Below are positions 32,343-40,006 of a stretch of DNA of 44,122 nt, piece by piece. Origin of the DNA: an uncultured Lachnospiraceae bacterium (GTDB lineage Bacteria; Bacillota; Clostridia; Lachnospirales; Lachnospiraceae). The position numbers and the translations under genes are program-made. Numbering within the stretch: the first letter of the stretch is position 1; each line of letters starts with the position of its first letter. The stretch is taken from NCBI GenBank assembly GCA_947570615.1, contig CANOVJ010000029.1, forward strand, positions 1 to 44,122, read 5' to 3'. The notes beneath the pieces were generated by a model. It had not been told where the DNA came from. It made no database searches and saw only the letters and a list, made by a program, of their open reading frames with translations.

Positions 32343-33545
32343 ATGGAACACATTCAAATCGGCTACGTGGGTCTGGGCGGAAGGGGCCAGAGCCTCTTAA
32401 CCGACGTCGTCCTTTCCCAGAAGGAAACAGTCACGGCGGTCTGCGACGTCTATGAGGACCGGGCCCTTAAGGGCGCGGAGCTTGTGATGGCAGCCGGGCA
32501 GGATAAGCCCCATGTCTGCACCGATTACCGGGAGCTGATCGCCGACAGCGCGGTGAACACGGTGATCGTGGCGACTGCCTGGGAATCCCACGCCGAAATC
32601 GCCATCGCCGCCATGAAGGCCGGGAAGGCCGTAGCCGTGGAGGTGGGCGGCTCCTATACTCTGGAACAGTGCTTTGAGCTGGTCAAAGTTCAGGAGGAGA
32701 CGAAGTCTCCCTTCATGTTCCTGGAGAACTGCTGCTTTGGCAGACGGGAGATGATGGTGCTCAATATGATGGAAAAGGGCGTCCTGGGCGAGATCGTACA
32801 CTGCAGCGGCGGCTATCAGCACGACCTGCGGGACGAGATCTCCTTCGGCAGGGAAAACCGGCATTACCGGCTGCGCAACTACTTAAGCCACAACTGCGAC
32901 AACTACCCCACCCATGACCTGGGACCCATCGCCAGGATCCTGAAGATCAATCGCGGTAACCGCATGATGACGCTCTCCTCCTTTTCCTCCAAAGCCGCCG
33001 GGCTCGAGGAGTTTATCCGCTCAAATAAGCCGGAGGATGAATTTCTGAAAGGGAAACGCTTTGCACAGGGGGATATCGTCACCACCATGATCCGCTGTGC
33101 CGGGGGAGAGACGATCCTCCTCACCCTGGATACCACCCTGCCCCGCTATTACAGCCGGGGATTTACCGTGCGGGGTACCAAAGGGATGTACGAGGAGGCC
33201 ACCGACTCCGTTTTCCTGGACTGTAAGGAGCACCGCGCCCATGATTTTGACTGGCTCGGCTCCTGCGCGGGCAACGCGAAGGATTATGAACAGGAGTACG
33301 ATCATCCCGTGTGGAAAAAGTACCTGTCGGAGGGCGTCCAGGGCGGCCACGACGGGATGGACTGGCTGGAATTCAAGACCTTTTTTGACGCTCTTCGCAA
33401 AGATCAGCCCATGCCTGTGGACGTCTACGACGCCGCCTCCTGGATGGCGGTGACGGCCCTGTCGGAAATGTCCATCGCCCGCGGCGGGGCTGTGGTGGAT
33501 ATCCCGGATTTCACCAGCGGAAGGTGGCACCAGGAACTGGTATAA
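32343..33545 (+). CDS. Gfo/Idh/MocA-family protein, GH109-like
   Basis: 400 residues. The N-terminal Rossmann fold binds NAD(P) through GYVGLGGRG (about 7-15). The C-terminal half resembles glycosidase family 109 (NAD-dependent alpha-N-acetylgalactosaminidases): LENCCFGRREMMVLNMMEKG, SGGYQHDLRDE, NYPTHDLGPIARIL and INRGNRMMTL all match the pattern of those enzymes, including the YPTH catalytic segment. Such enzymes cleave through a 3-keto intermediate and use the cofactor catalytically. Simple sugar dehydrogenase activity is the alternative. There is no signal peptide, unlike many GH109 proteins, so the substrate should be intracellular. The ATG follows GGAGG. It is a single-gene unit with its own promoter and a strong terminator. 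Confidence 0.85.
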   Translation: MEHIQIGYVGLGGRGQSLLTDVVLSQKETVTAVCDVYEDRALKGAELVMAAGQDKPHVCTDYRELIADSAVNTVIVATAWESHAEIAIAAMKAGKAVAVEVGGSYTLEQCFELVKVQEETKSPFMFLENCCFGRREMMVLNMMEKGVLGEIVHCSGGYQHDLRDEISFGRENRHYRLRNYLSHNCDNYPTHDLGPIARILKINRGNRMMTLSSFSSKAAGLEEFIRSNKPEDEFLKGKRFAQGDIVTTMIRCAGGETILLTLDTTLPRYYSRGFTVRGTKGMYEEATDSVFLDCKEHRAHDFDWLGSCAGNAKDYEQEYDHPVWKKYLSEGVQGGHDGMDWLEFKTFFDALRKDQPMPVDVYDAASWMAVTALSEMSIARGGAVVDIPDFTSGRWHQELV

Positions 33546-33552
33546 GGAATGC

Positions 33553-33586
33553 GGGCCCGCTCCCTGTGGTTTTCAGGAGCGGGCCC
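33553..33586. terminator. Strong, probably bidirectional terminator
   Basis: An 11-bp perfect GC-rich stem, GGGCCCGCTCC and GGAGCGGGCCC, with a 12-nt loop and then TTTCGTT. It lies between the converging GH109-like and ANTAR genes. Confidence 0.8.
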
Positions 33587-33608
33587 TTTCGTTAACATAA
33601 CGTATTCA

Positions 33609-34160
33609 TCATTTTATCATGGCAAGCACCATCTGCGCGGTTTCCACCAGGTTCGTGCCGCTGTCCATACTGCATTTCTGTATGTATTTGTGAGCCTGCT
33701 CCTCCGTCATATGGTTGCGGCTCATGAGAACCTCCTTGGCCTTTCCGATCAGCTTCTGCTCCTGCCCGGTTCTCTCCCGCGGGCCCTCCTGCCGTCTCCT
33801 CCGCCGGTTTCGTTCCATATTATGAGACATCATACCGATGGTCTCCACCAGCTCATGGACCTTAAGGGGCATGGAAAGACACATGACGCCGCTTCCGGTG
33901 AGATTCTCGCTGATCACATGCCGGGAGGCCATCACCAGCATTTCAAATCCCGGCGGAAGATCCTCAAGAAGCTGGGAGTAAATCATATCCGCCAGCTTAT
34001 AAGCGCACAGCACAATACCGCCGTGCAGGCCGTCCGCAAGGGCAATCGCCTGTGCCCCGGTGGTACAGGCTCCCGCCACCGGAATCCCGTTTCTGACAAG
34101 AAGATTTTTGATGTTCCTCACGTCCTCTGCTTTTGGGAGAACTACAATTATGCCTGTCAT
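33609..34160 (-). CDS. ANTAR-domain transcription antiterminator
   Basis: 183 residues. The N-terminal half is a receiver-like domain in which the phospho-acceptor position is not aspartate (the strand reads GIVLCAYKLAD), a pseudo-receiver form seen in clostridial nitrogen regulators. The C-terminal 55 residues are an ANTAR RNA-binding domain (QKLIGKAKEVLMSRNHMTEE, then AHKYIQKCSMDSG). ANTAR proteins bind paired hairpins in nascent RNA and prevent terminator formation. The gene starts 46 bp after glnA on the same strand, so it is probably cotranscribed with and regulates glnA, whose leader has a terminator. The ATG at 34160 follows GGAGAGGG. An Arg-rich coil (about 120-135) joins the domains. 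Confidence 0.9.
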   Translation of the reverse strand: MTGIIVVLPKAEDVRNIKNLLVRNGIPVAGACTTGAQAIALADGLHGGIVLCAYKLADMIYSQLLEDLPPGFEMLVMASRHVISENLTGSGVMCLSMPLKVHELVETIGMMSHNMERNRRRRRQEGPRERTGQEQKLIGKAKEVLMSRNHMTEEQAHKYIQKCSMDSGTNLVETAQMVLAMIK

Positions 34161-34206
34161 AAACTTTCCCTCTCCGGAAGGCACGCACCCGTCCTGCGTC
34201 CGTCTC

Positions 34207-35541
34207 CTAAAACCGGTTCAGATACTGTCCGATCTCCCATTCTGTGACCTGTGCGCGGTAATCCGCCCATTCCTGCTTTTTTGCCCGGATGTATTTTCGG
34301 GACACATGTCTGCCCAGCGCCTCCTGGATGAACTCATCCTTCTCCAGCTCATACACCGCCTCGATCAGCGTCCCCGGTATGGCCTCGATCCCTTTCGCCT
34401 TCCGTTCCTCCTCGGACATGGAAAAGATATTGCAGTCCACGCTCTGCGGCGGCAGAATCTGATTCACAATGCCGTCCAGCCCGGCCCGCAGGCACACGGC
34501 CAGCGCCAGATACGGATTGGCGGACGGATCCGGACAGCGCAGCTCGATCCGGGTTCCCTCCCCTCTGGCGGCGGGAATGCGGATCAGCGGGCTTCGGTTG
34601 GTAGCGCTCCAGGCCAGATAGACCGGAGCCTCATAGCCCGGCACCAGACGTTTGTAGGAATTCACCAGCGGATTGGTGATGGCCGCCATCCCCTTCATGT
34701 GCTTCATGATCCCGCCGATAAAGTAATACGCCGTCCGGCTTAAGCCCAGCGCATCCTCCGGGTCGGCAAAGACATTTTTTCCCTCCCTGGAAAGGGACAT
34801 ATTGATGTGCATGCCGGAACCGTTTACCCCGAATCTGGGCTTGGGCATAAAGGTCGCGTGGAGCCCGTGGCGTTTGGCAATGGTCTTCACCGCCAGCTTG
34901 AAGGTCATAATATTGTCGGCCGTGGTCAGAGCCTCGTCATATTTAAAATCGATCTCGTGCTGGGCGGGAGCCACCTCATGATGGGAGGCCTCGATCACAA
35001 AGCCCATATCCTCCAGCGTCAGCACAATATCCCTTCTGGCGTTTTCTCCCAGATCCAGAGGGCCCAGGTCAAAATAGCCCGCCTGCTCATGGGTCAGGGT
35101 GGTGGGCATTCCGTTCTCATCCGTGTGGAAAAGGAAAAACTCGCACTCCGGTCCCACCTCGAATCTGTACCCCAGCCTGGCCGCCTCGCCCAGGGCGCAT
35201 TTCAAAATGTACCTGGGATCCCCCTCGAAGGGCTTTTTGTCCGGCCGGTACACGTCGCAGATCATCCTTGCCACCTTCCCCTGCTGAGGACGCCAGGGAA
35301 AAATCTCCAGCGTATCCGGATCCGGGTAAAGGTACATATCCGATTCCTCGATCCGCGCAAAGCCCTCGATGGAGGAGCCGTCAAACATACACTCATTATC
35401 CAGCGCCCTTTCAAGCTGGCTGGCCGTGATGGCCATATTTTTGAACGTCCCGAACATATCCGTAAACTGGAGCCTGATAAACTCCACGTCCTCATCCCGC
35501 ACCAGTTCCATGATATCCTTTTTTGAATACCGCTTTCTCAT
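34207..35541 (-). CDS. glnA: Glutamine synthetase, type I
   Basis: 444 residues, the short GSI-alpha length. It makes glutamine from glutamate, ammonia and ATP. Recognised segments are [11 protein letters not shown] and [20 protein letters not shown] (N-terminal beta-grasp), [11 protein letters not shown] (metal-binding Glu), [22 protein letters not shown] (ammonia and glutamate site) and [10 protein letters not shown]. The C-terminal adenylylation tyrosine loop of GSI-beta enzymes is not seen, so feedback inhibition and leader control are the likely modes. The ATG at 35541 follows AAAGGGA. It has its own promoter (35676-35704) and a leader terminator, and precedes an ANTAR gene. Confidence 0.96.
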   Translation of the reverse strand: MRKRYSKKDIMELVRDEDVEFIRLQFTDMFGTFKNMAITASQLERALDNECMFDGSSIEGFARIEESDMYLYPDPDTLEIFPWRPQQGKVARMICDVYRPDKKPFEGDPRYILKCALGEAARLGYRFEVGPECEFFLFHTDENGMPTTLTHEQAGYFDLGPLDLGENARRDIVLTLEDMGFVIEASHHEVAPAQHEIDFKYDEALTTADNIMTFKLAVKTIAKRHGLHATFMPKPRFGVNGSGMHINMSLSREGKNVFADPEDALGLSRTAYYFIGGIMKHMKGMAAITNPLVNSYKRLVPGYEAPVYLAWSATNRSPLIRIPAARGEGTRIELRCPDPSANPYLALAVCLRAGLDGIVNQILPPQSVDCNIFSMSEEERKAKGIEAIPGTLIEAVYELEKDEFIQEALGRHVSRKYIRAKKQEWADYRAQVTEWEIGQYLNRF

Positions 35542-35570
35542 AATATCTGTCCCTTTCTCAAACAATATGT

Positions 35571-35611
35571 CAACAAACGCCGTCACGCTTCGCGAGACTT
35601 CCTTATGTTAA
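35571..35611 (+). repeat. Dispersed intergenic repeat copy in the glnA leader
   Basis: Begins CAACAAACGCCG, has the core TCACGCTTCGCGAG and ends TCCTTATGTTAA. It lies immediately downstream (in the direction of glnA transcription) of the leader terminator and is therefore part of the full-length glnA message. Confidence 0.65.
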
Positions 35612-35662
35612 AAACGGCGTTCCCATATCGCCGGATTCCTTATCCGCCGGTATAAGAACGCC
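35611..35662 (-). terminator. Leader terminator (attenuator) upstream of glnA
   Basis: On the minus strand GGCGTTC and GAACGCC close a long hairpin whose upper part contains CGGAT/ATCCG around AAGGA, and it is followed by GTTTTTAAC. It lies between the glnA promoter and gene, so full-length message needs readthrough. The upper loop AAGGA(A) has the A-then-G spacing (first and fourth base) favoured by ANTAR proteins, though its closing pair is imperfect. Confidence 0.65.
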
Positions 35663-35675
35663 CTTGTTCTGTTTC

Positions 35676-35704
35676 ATGATAAGACCGCGCCGCTTCTTTG
35701 TCAA
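35676..35704 (-). promoter_or_regulatory. Promoter of glnA
   Basis: On the minus strand TTGACA (35704-35699), 17 bp and TATCAT (35681-35676). All -35 bases and five of six -10 bases match. The leader would be about 128 nt. Confidence 0.75.
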
Positions 35705-35822
35705 TACAAAATTTTCATCCCCGGACTGTATACGCAAATCGTCCCCGTTTTCTCAGACCGCAAGGCATATTTCCCCTGACCCGATAATACTATAATAAAA
35801 AGAATGTAACGGGGAATATCCT

Positions 35823-36311
35823 ATGAGCTCCAAAACCAAAATCGTTGTACTTCATCTGAAGGAATTAATATATACCGGCATCTTTGCCCTGCTGGGAATA
35901 TTATTTATCATCCTTCTCATTATTATGTTCGTGCCGAAGGATAAAGAAAAGAACAATGCGGTGGAAGCGCCCGCTCCCTCCTATGTGCCGGGGATCTATA
36001 CCACCTCCCTGGTGCTCAGCGACAATACGGTGGATGTGGCGGTTACCGTGGATGAAAACAACATCAACGATATCCGTATCGTCAATCTGGATGAAGCCGT
36101 GGCCACCATGTTCCCTCTGCTGGAGCCTTCCTTCGACGACCTGGCCAACCAGATCATGAAAAACCAGTCGCTGGATAATATCACCTACTCTGATGACAAC
36201 AAGTACACCTCCATGGTGCTCTTAAACGCCATCAGAACCACTCTGGATAAGGCGGCGGCCCCGAGTCCTTCTCCTTCCGGCAGTCCCTCCGCCCCGCCTG
36301 CGGCTGCATGA
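35823..36311 (+). CDS. Small membrane-anchored protein, weakly FMN-binding-domain-like
   Basis: 162 residues. One membrane helix at about 18-38 (GIFALLGILFIILLIIMF), then an outer domain (about 55-145) and a Pro/Ser/Ala-rich tail (PSPSPSGSPSAPPAAA). The outer domain opens GIYTTSLVLSDNTVDVAVTV and ends with ITYSDDNKYTSMVLLNAIRT, a pattern that recalls FMN_bind domains (GxYxG start and SGATxTS near the end). However, the SGAT flavin-attachment motif is absent here (YSDDNKYTS), so flavin binding is doubtful. No operon partner is evident; it is divergent from glnA. A TATAAT (35791-35796) may be its -10, without a good -35. The function is unknown. Confidence 0.7.
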   Translation: MSSKTKIVVLHLKELIYTGIFALLGILFIILLIIMFVPKDKEKNNAVEAPAPSYVPGIYTTSLVLSDNTVDVAVTVDENNINDIRIVNLDEAVATMFPLLEPSFDDLANQIMKNQSLDNITYSDDNKYTSMVLLNAIRTTLDKAAAPSPSPSGSPSAPPAAA

Positions 36312-36348
36312 TCTTTGCTCCGGCGGCAGTAAGACGGCATGAGGAACC

Positions 36349-38121
36349 TCATTCCCTCCCGGTAAAGGGCTCAGCATTCCTGAGCGCATACTTACCCGCA
36401 TAGCGTTCATAATCCTGCCTGAACTGCTCACTGTCGCTGCGCAGCTCCCGGAGGGATTCGTGCAGGTTCATATCCCTGGGCGTGATCTCCGTCACACAGC
36501 CTGCGATATTGGAGCAGTGGGCCGCCGTGCGCTCCAGATTGGTGAGCAGATCCGACCACACAAACCCGGCCTCGATGGAGCAGTTTCCCTCCTGCAGGCG
36601 CAGGATATGGCGGGTGCGCATCTGCTCCTTGAGCTGGTCGATCACCTGCTTTAAGGGCTCCACCAGCGCCGCCTGTCCTCCGTCGTCCCGGGAAAAGGCG
36701 CAGAGGGAGAGGGTAAGGATCTCCTCCACCGCCCGGGTGAGCACTGAGAGCTCCGACCGGGCCGCATCCGTAAAGGAAAGCTTCTTTTCCCGCATCTCCC
36801 GGGCCGATTCCAGCAGGTTCACCGCGTGATCCGAAATCCGCTCAAAATCCCCGATGGCCTTTAACAGCTTCGCAGCCTGCCTTCTGTCCGCTTCGCTCAC
36901 CGGCTTTGCGCAGAGCTTTACCAGATAAGTGCCCAGGCTGTCCTCGTAGCGGTCGGTTTTCTCCTCCATTTCCCGGATCGCCTTTCCCTGCGCCGGGGAA
37001 TAATCGTGCAGCGCGCCCAGAGCGCCTTTGAGCGCGTCGGCCGCTGTCTGCGCCATGTCCGCCGCCACCCCGCGGCACCGCTCCAGGGCGATGGGAGGGG
37101 TGACCATCAGACGCTCGTCCAGCTCCGCCAGCTCCTCTCTCTGGCCGGACTCCGGCACCAGACGTTTTACCAGCCTCTCCAGAACGCCGGAGAGGGGAAG
37201 CATCAGCAGGGTGCAGAGCAGGTTAAAGGCCGAGTGTGCCAGCGCGATGTCAAAAAGGGAAACCGCCCTCCCCAGAACGGCCGGAGCGAGGAGGAGCTTT
37301 ATCCCCCAGAATACCGCCAGCAGCGCCGCCGTCCCGATCACGTTAAAGAGAAGATGTACAAGGGCTGCCCGTCTGGCGTTTTTGTTGGCTCCGATGGAGG
37401 AAACCATCGCCGTCACACAGGTGCCGATGTTCTGCCCCATGATGATGGGAATCGCCGCGCCCAGGGACACCTGCCCGGTCACCGCCAGCGCCTGGAGGAT
37501 GCCCACCGACGCGGAGCTTGACTGGATGATGGCCGTCAGCACCGCCCCGGCCAGCACCCCCAGAAAGGGATTCTGAAAAAGAAGAAACAGCGACTGAAAG
37601 GCCGGGACCTGCGCCAGCCCTGACACCGCCCCGGACATGGTCTCCATTCCGAACATCAGCGTGGCGAAGCCCAGCAGAATCATTCCCGTATCCTTCTTTG
37701 CGGCATCCTTTATGAACATGTAAAGAATGATGCCCGCAAAAGCCAGCACCGGCGTGAAGGAGGAGGGCTTCAAAAGCCGCACAAAGAGGTTGCCGCTGTC
37801 GATCCCTGACAGGCTTAAGATCCACGCCGTCACCGTAGTGCCGATGTTGGCTCCCATGATCACGTTGATGGCCTGCTTTAAGGTCATCAGTCCCGAATTG
37901 ACAAAGCCCACCACCATCACCGTTGTGGCCGAGGAGCTCTGGATCACCGCCGTCACCAGAAGGCCGGTGAAAAGCCCCGCCGCCCGGCCCGTGGTCAGTC
38001 TCCCCAGAAGAAGCCGCAGGCTCCCGCCGGCCCGGCGCTCCAGGGCCTCTCCCATCACACTCATTCCGAACAGAAACAGACTCAGGCCTCCCGCCATTGT
38101 CAGAACATTAAAAATATCCAT
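36349..38121 (-). CDS. Na/Pi cotransporter family protein with PhoU-like tail
   Basis: 590 residues from the ATG at 38121, which is 9 nt from AAGGGAG; an ATG at 38130 directly abuts that site and is less likely. The membrane part (about 1-310) has the two inverted-repeat hallmarks, each with QSSSA: TAVIQSSSATTVMVVGF and TAIIQSSSASVGILQAL, as in NptA/SLC34 transporters. The C-terminal part (about 350-570) is a PhoU-like helical domain (for example AIGDFERISDHAVNLLESA). It should import phosphate with sodium, or serve as a phosphate-linked regulator. The gene is preceded by a promoter, a yybP-ykoY-like riboswitch and a terminator (38293-38474), so it appears to be under metal-ion control. Confidence 0.9.
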   Translation of the reverse strand: MDIFNVLTMAGGLSLFLFGMSVMGEALERRAGGSLRLLLGRLTTGRAAGLFTGLLVTAVIQSSSATTVMVVGFVNSGLMTLKQAINVIMGANIGTTVTAWILSLSGIDSGNLFVRLLKPSSFTPVLAFAGIILYMFIKDAAKKDTGMILLGFATLMFGMETMSGAVSGLAQVPAFQSLFLLFQNPFLGVLAGAVLTAIIQSSSASVGILQALAVTGQVSLGAAIPIIMGQNIGTCVTAMVSSIGANKNARRAALVHLLFNVIGTAALLAVFWGIKLLLAPAVLGRAVSLFDIALAHSAFNLLCTLLMLPLSGVLERLVKRLVPESGQREELAELDERLMVTPPIALERCRGVAADMAQTAADALKGALGALHDYSPAQGKAIREMEEKTDRYEDSLGTYLVKLCAKPVSEADRRQAAKLLKAIGDFERISDHAVNLLESAREMREKKLSFTDAARSELSVLTRAVEEILTLSLCAFSRDDGGQAALVEPLKQVIDQLKEQMRTRHILRLQEGNCSIEAGFVWSDLLTNLERTAAHCSNIAGCVTEITPRDMNLHESLRELRSDSEQFRQDYERYAGKYALRNAEPFTGRE

Positions 38122-38130
38122 CGCATTCAT

Positions 38131-38292
38131 CTCCCTTCTTATTCTTCACCGTTTTTTTCCTTCCAATACATCCGCGCTTCCTCCGGCCAGACATCTGTCC
38201 GCGCGTTGCGCGAGCTTCCCTGATATCAGAAAAGGGCCGCAGGTTCTACTTATGTCAGCAAACGCCGCCGCGCCCTGAAAGCTGTTGTAAGC
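38131..38292. other. Leader region between riboswitch terminator and Na/Pi gene
   Basis: About 160 bp transcribed on the minus strand ahead of the cotransporter gene. It contains a degenerate copy of the dispersed repeat (38255-38290) and a second, weaker relative around 38200-38230 (GTTGCGCGAGCTTCC). No small gene was convincing. Confidence 0.45.
38255..38290 (+). repeat. Degenerate copy of the dispersed intergenic repeat
   Basis: Begins CAGCAAACGCCGCCGCGCCC and ends GCTGTTGTAA. It keeps the start and end of the consensus, but the central CTTCGCGA has decayed. Weaker than the other copies. Confidence 0.4.
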
Positions 38293-38341
38293 AAAAAGCG
38301 AGACTCTGCCGCATCATAAGGTATGCAACAAAGTCTCGCTT
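38293..38341 (-). terminator. Expression-platform terminator of the riboswitch
   Basis: On the minus strand AAGCGAGACT and AGTCTCGCTT form a 10-bp stem with further pairing inside, followed by TTTTTGC. It lies directly after the aptamer-like element and before the Na/Pi gene, where ligand-dependent antitermination would act. Confidence 0.75.
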
Positions 38342-38348
38342 CTTATTT

Positions 38349-38436
38349 ACAGGACCGGATCCCCGCAGGGATCGTACTGACGGCCAGGTAAACACGGATG
38401 GAACGCTTCCCTCCGCGTGAGCTACTCCCTTTCCTT
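38349..38436 (-). ncRNA. Candidate yybP-ykoY (Mn2+) riboswitch aptamer
   Basis: Read on the minus strand, AAAGGGAGTAGC (38432-38421) matches the conserved first-loop signature of yybP-ykoY RNAs (consensus AAAGGGGAGUAGC), a short ACGC/GCGT stem follows, and GGCCGTCAGTACG carries the second conserved CGUCAnUACG loop. GATCCC/GGGATC forms the distal hairpin and GGCCG pairs with CGGTC. These RNAs sense Mn2+ and switch on metal exporters. A terminator and then a Na/Pi cotransporter gene follow, which is an unusual target. The assignment is from recalled consensus, not a covariance search. Confidence 0.7.
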
Positions 38437-38444
38437 CTGCCTGG

Positions 38445-38474
38445 AGTATAGCATCTGCGGCGATTTCCTGTCAA
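38445..38474 (-). promoter_or_regulatory. Promoter of the riboswitch-Na/Pi unit
   Basis: On the minus strand a perfect TTGACA (38474-38469), 18 bp and TATACT (38450-38445). The start would be near 38438, just at the 5' edge of the aptamer, as expected. Confidence 0.75.
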
Positions 38475-38577
38475 CAAAAAGATTTTACAAAACAGCCTGT
38501 CCTTTTCGCGGCCCATGGAGTATACTGGTTACTGTTGTGCGATACATATTTTTCGGAAAATACGGAGGAGAAACGCC

Positions 38578-39936
38578 ATGCCTGACCGGAAAACATCCTT
38601 TTACAGAAATTTCTTCTGCATCTATTTCCCGCTGGTGCTGCAAAATGTGATCACCTTAAGCGTCAATCTGGCCGACAATATCATGCTGGGAGCCTACAGC
38701 GAAACCGCCCTCTCCGGCGTGGCCGCGGCGAACCAGATTCAGTTCATCTACCAGCAGCTCCTCGCCGCCCTGGGGGACGGGCTGGTGATCTTCTGCAGCC
38801 AGTATTGGGGAAAACGGGCCACAGAGCCCATGAAAAGGATCTCCGCGGCGGCCATGCATCTGGCCCTTGGCATCGCCGTGATCCTCTTTTCCCTGATCAG
38901 TCTTTTCCCTTATCAGGCGATCCATATTTTCACCACCGACGAGCCGATCATCCGGGAGGGGATGACTTATCTGAACATCATCCGGTTCACCTACCTGTTT
39001 TTTGCCGTCACCCAGATCCTGCTGGCCACCCTGCGCAGCACGGAGGTGGTGAAAATCGCCCTGTGGCTCTCCGTCATGACCTTCTTTGTAAACTGCTCCG
39101 TCAACTACGCGCTGATTTTCGGCCACTTCGGCGCACCCCGGCTGGGCTGTGCCGGCGCGGCCATCGGAACGCTGGCCGCCAGGATCCTGGAAACTGCGGT
39201 GATCATCCTCTATCTGAGCAGGCGCTCCCACACTTCGTCGGGCCTGCGGCTGCATATAAAGGATTACCTGAGAACCGACCGCGTGCTTCGAAACGATTAT
39301 CTGAAAATCATCCTGCCCATACTGGCGGTTCAGGGCCTGTGGGGACTCAACACGGCTTTGCAGACCGTCATCCTGGGGCATATGACCGCGGCGGCCATCG
39401 CGGCAAACAGCGTGGCCTCCACCCTGTTTCTGCTGGCCAAATCCGCGGCGGTGGGAGCCGCCTCCACCGCCTCCGTCATCATCGGAAAGACCGTCGGCGC
39501 CGGGGATCTGGAGCTGGTAAAGCAGTATTCCCGAAAGCTGCAGCGGCTCTTTCTCGTGATCGGCGCCGTGTCCGGGATTTTCCTGTTTTTTATCCGCATC
39601 CCGGTCCTGAGCCTTTATCAGCTCACCCCGGCCACAAAGGAAATGGCCAATCATTTCCTGATTATTCTGAGCGTGGTGTGCGTGGGAATGTCCTATCAGA
39701 TGCCCACCAACATCGGCATCATCCGGGGAGGCGGAAACGCCATGTTCGTGGTCCGGCTTGACCTGATCAGTATCTGGCTCATCGTCCTGCCTCTGTCCTT
39801 TTTCATGGCCTTTGTGGTGAAGGCCTCCCCGGAGGTGGTGATCTGCTGCCTGAACGCCGACCAGATCTTTAAGGGCATACCGGCCTTTCTGGAATCCCAT
39901 TACGGAAACTGGATCCGAAAGCTGACGCGGGACTGA
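38578..39936 (+). CDS. MATE-family efflux transporter
   Basis: 452 residues with about twelve membrane helices in two homologous halves. The N-terminal FPLVLQNVITLSVNLADNIM and GVAAANQIQFIYQQ segments are typical of the NorM/DinF-like Na+- or H+-driven multidrug exporters. The substrate is unknown. The ATG at 38578 follows GGAGGAG; the frame opens at 38515 without support. It is divergent from the riboswitch-Na/Pi unit, and the two promoters share the 38430-38520 region, but the riboswitch is on the opposite strand and does not control this gene. Confidence 0.93.
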   Translation: MPDRKTSFYRNFFCIYFPLVLQNVITLSVNLADNIMLGAYSETALSGVAAANQIQFIYQQLLAALGDGLVIFCSQYWGKRATEPMKRISAAAMHLALGIAVILFSLISLFPYQAIHIFTTDEPIIREGMTYLNIIRFTYLFFAVTQILLATLRSTEVVKIALWLSVMTFFVNCSVNYALIFGHFGAPRLGCAGAAIGTLAARILETAVIILYLSRRSHTSSGLRLHIKDYLRTDRVLRNDYLKIILPILAVQGLWGLNTALQTVILGHMTAAAIAANSVASTLFLLAKSAAVGAASTASVIIGKTVGAGDLELVKQYSRKLQRLFLVIGAVSGIFLFFIRIPVLSLYQLTPATKEMANHFLIILSVVCVGMSYQMPTNIGIIRGGGNAMFVVRLDLISIWLIVLPLSFFMAFVVKASPEVVICCLNADQIFKGIPAFLESHYGNWIRKLTRD

Positions 39937-39953
39937 GCGATGCGCATAAAGAA

Positions 39954-39978
39954 CGGGCAGAATACACGCTCCTGCCCG
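39954..39978 (-). terminator. Probable terminator between converging genes
   Basis: CGGGCAG/CTGCCCG, 7-bp stem with an 11-nt loop. Minus-strand reading continues TTCTTTATG, so it would mainly serve nadE. On the plus strand no U-run follows. Confidence 0.5.
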
Positions 39979-40006
39979 CCTCACGATACCATCATATTCT
40001 GATATT

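Noticed and set aside
35571-35621. Antiterminator formed by ACGGCGTT/AACGCCGT in the glnA leader
   Set aside because: The complementary bases lie downstream of the terminator U-run, so polymerase would already have passed it; the pairing cannot prevent termination.
38281-38480. Riboswitch for the MATE exporter
   Set aside because: The conserved loops and terminator read only on the minus strand, with a minus-strand promoter in place, so they serve the Na/Pi gene.
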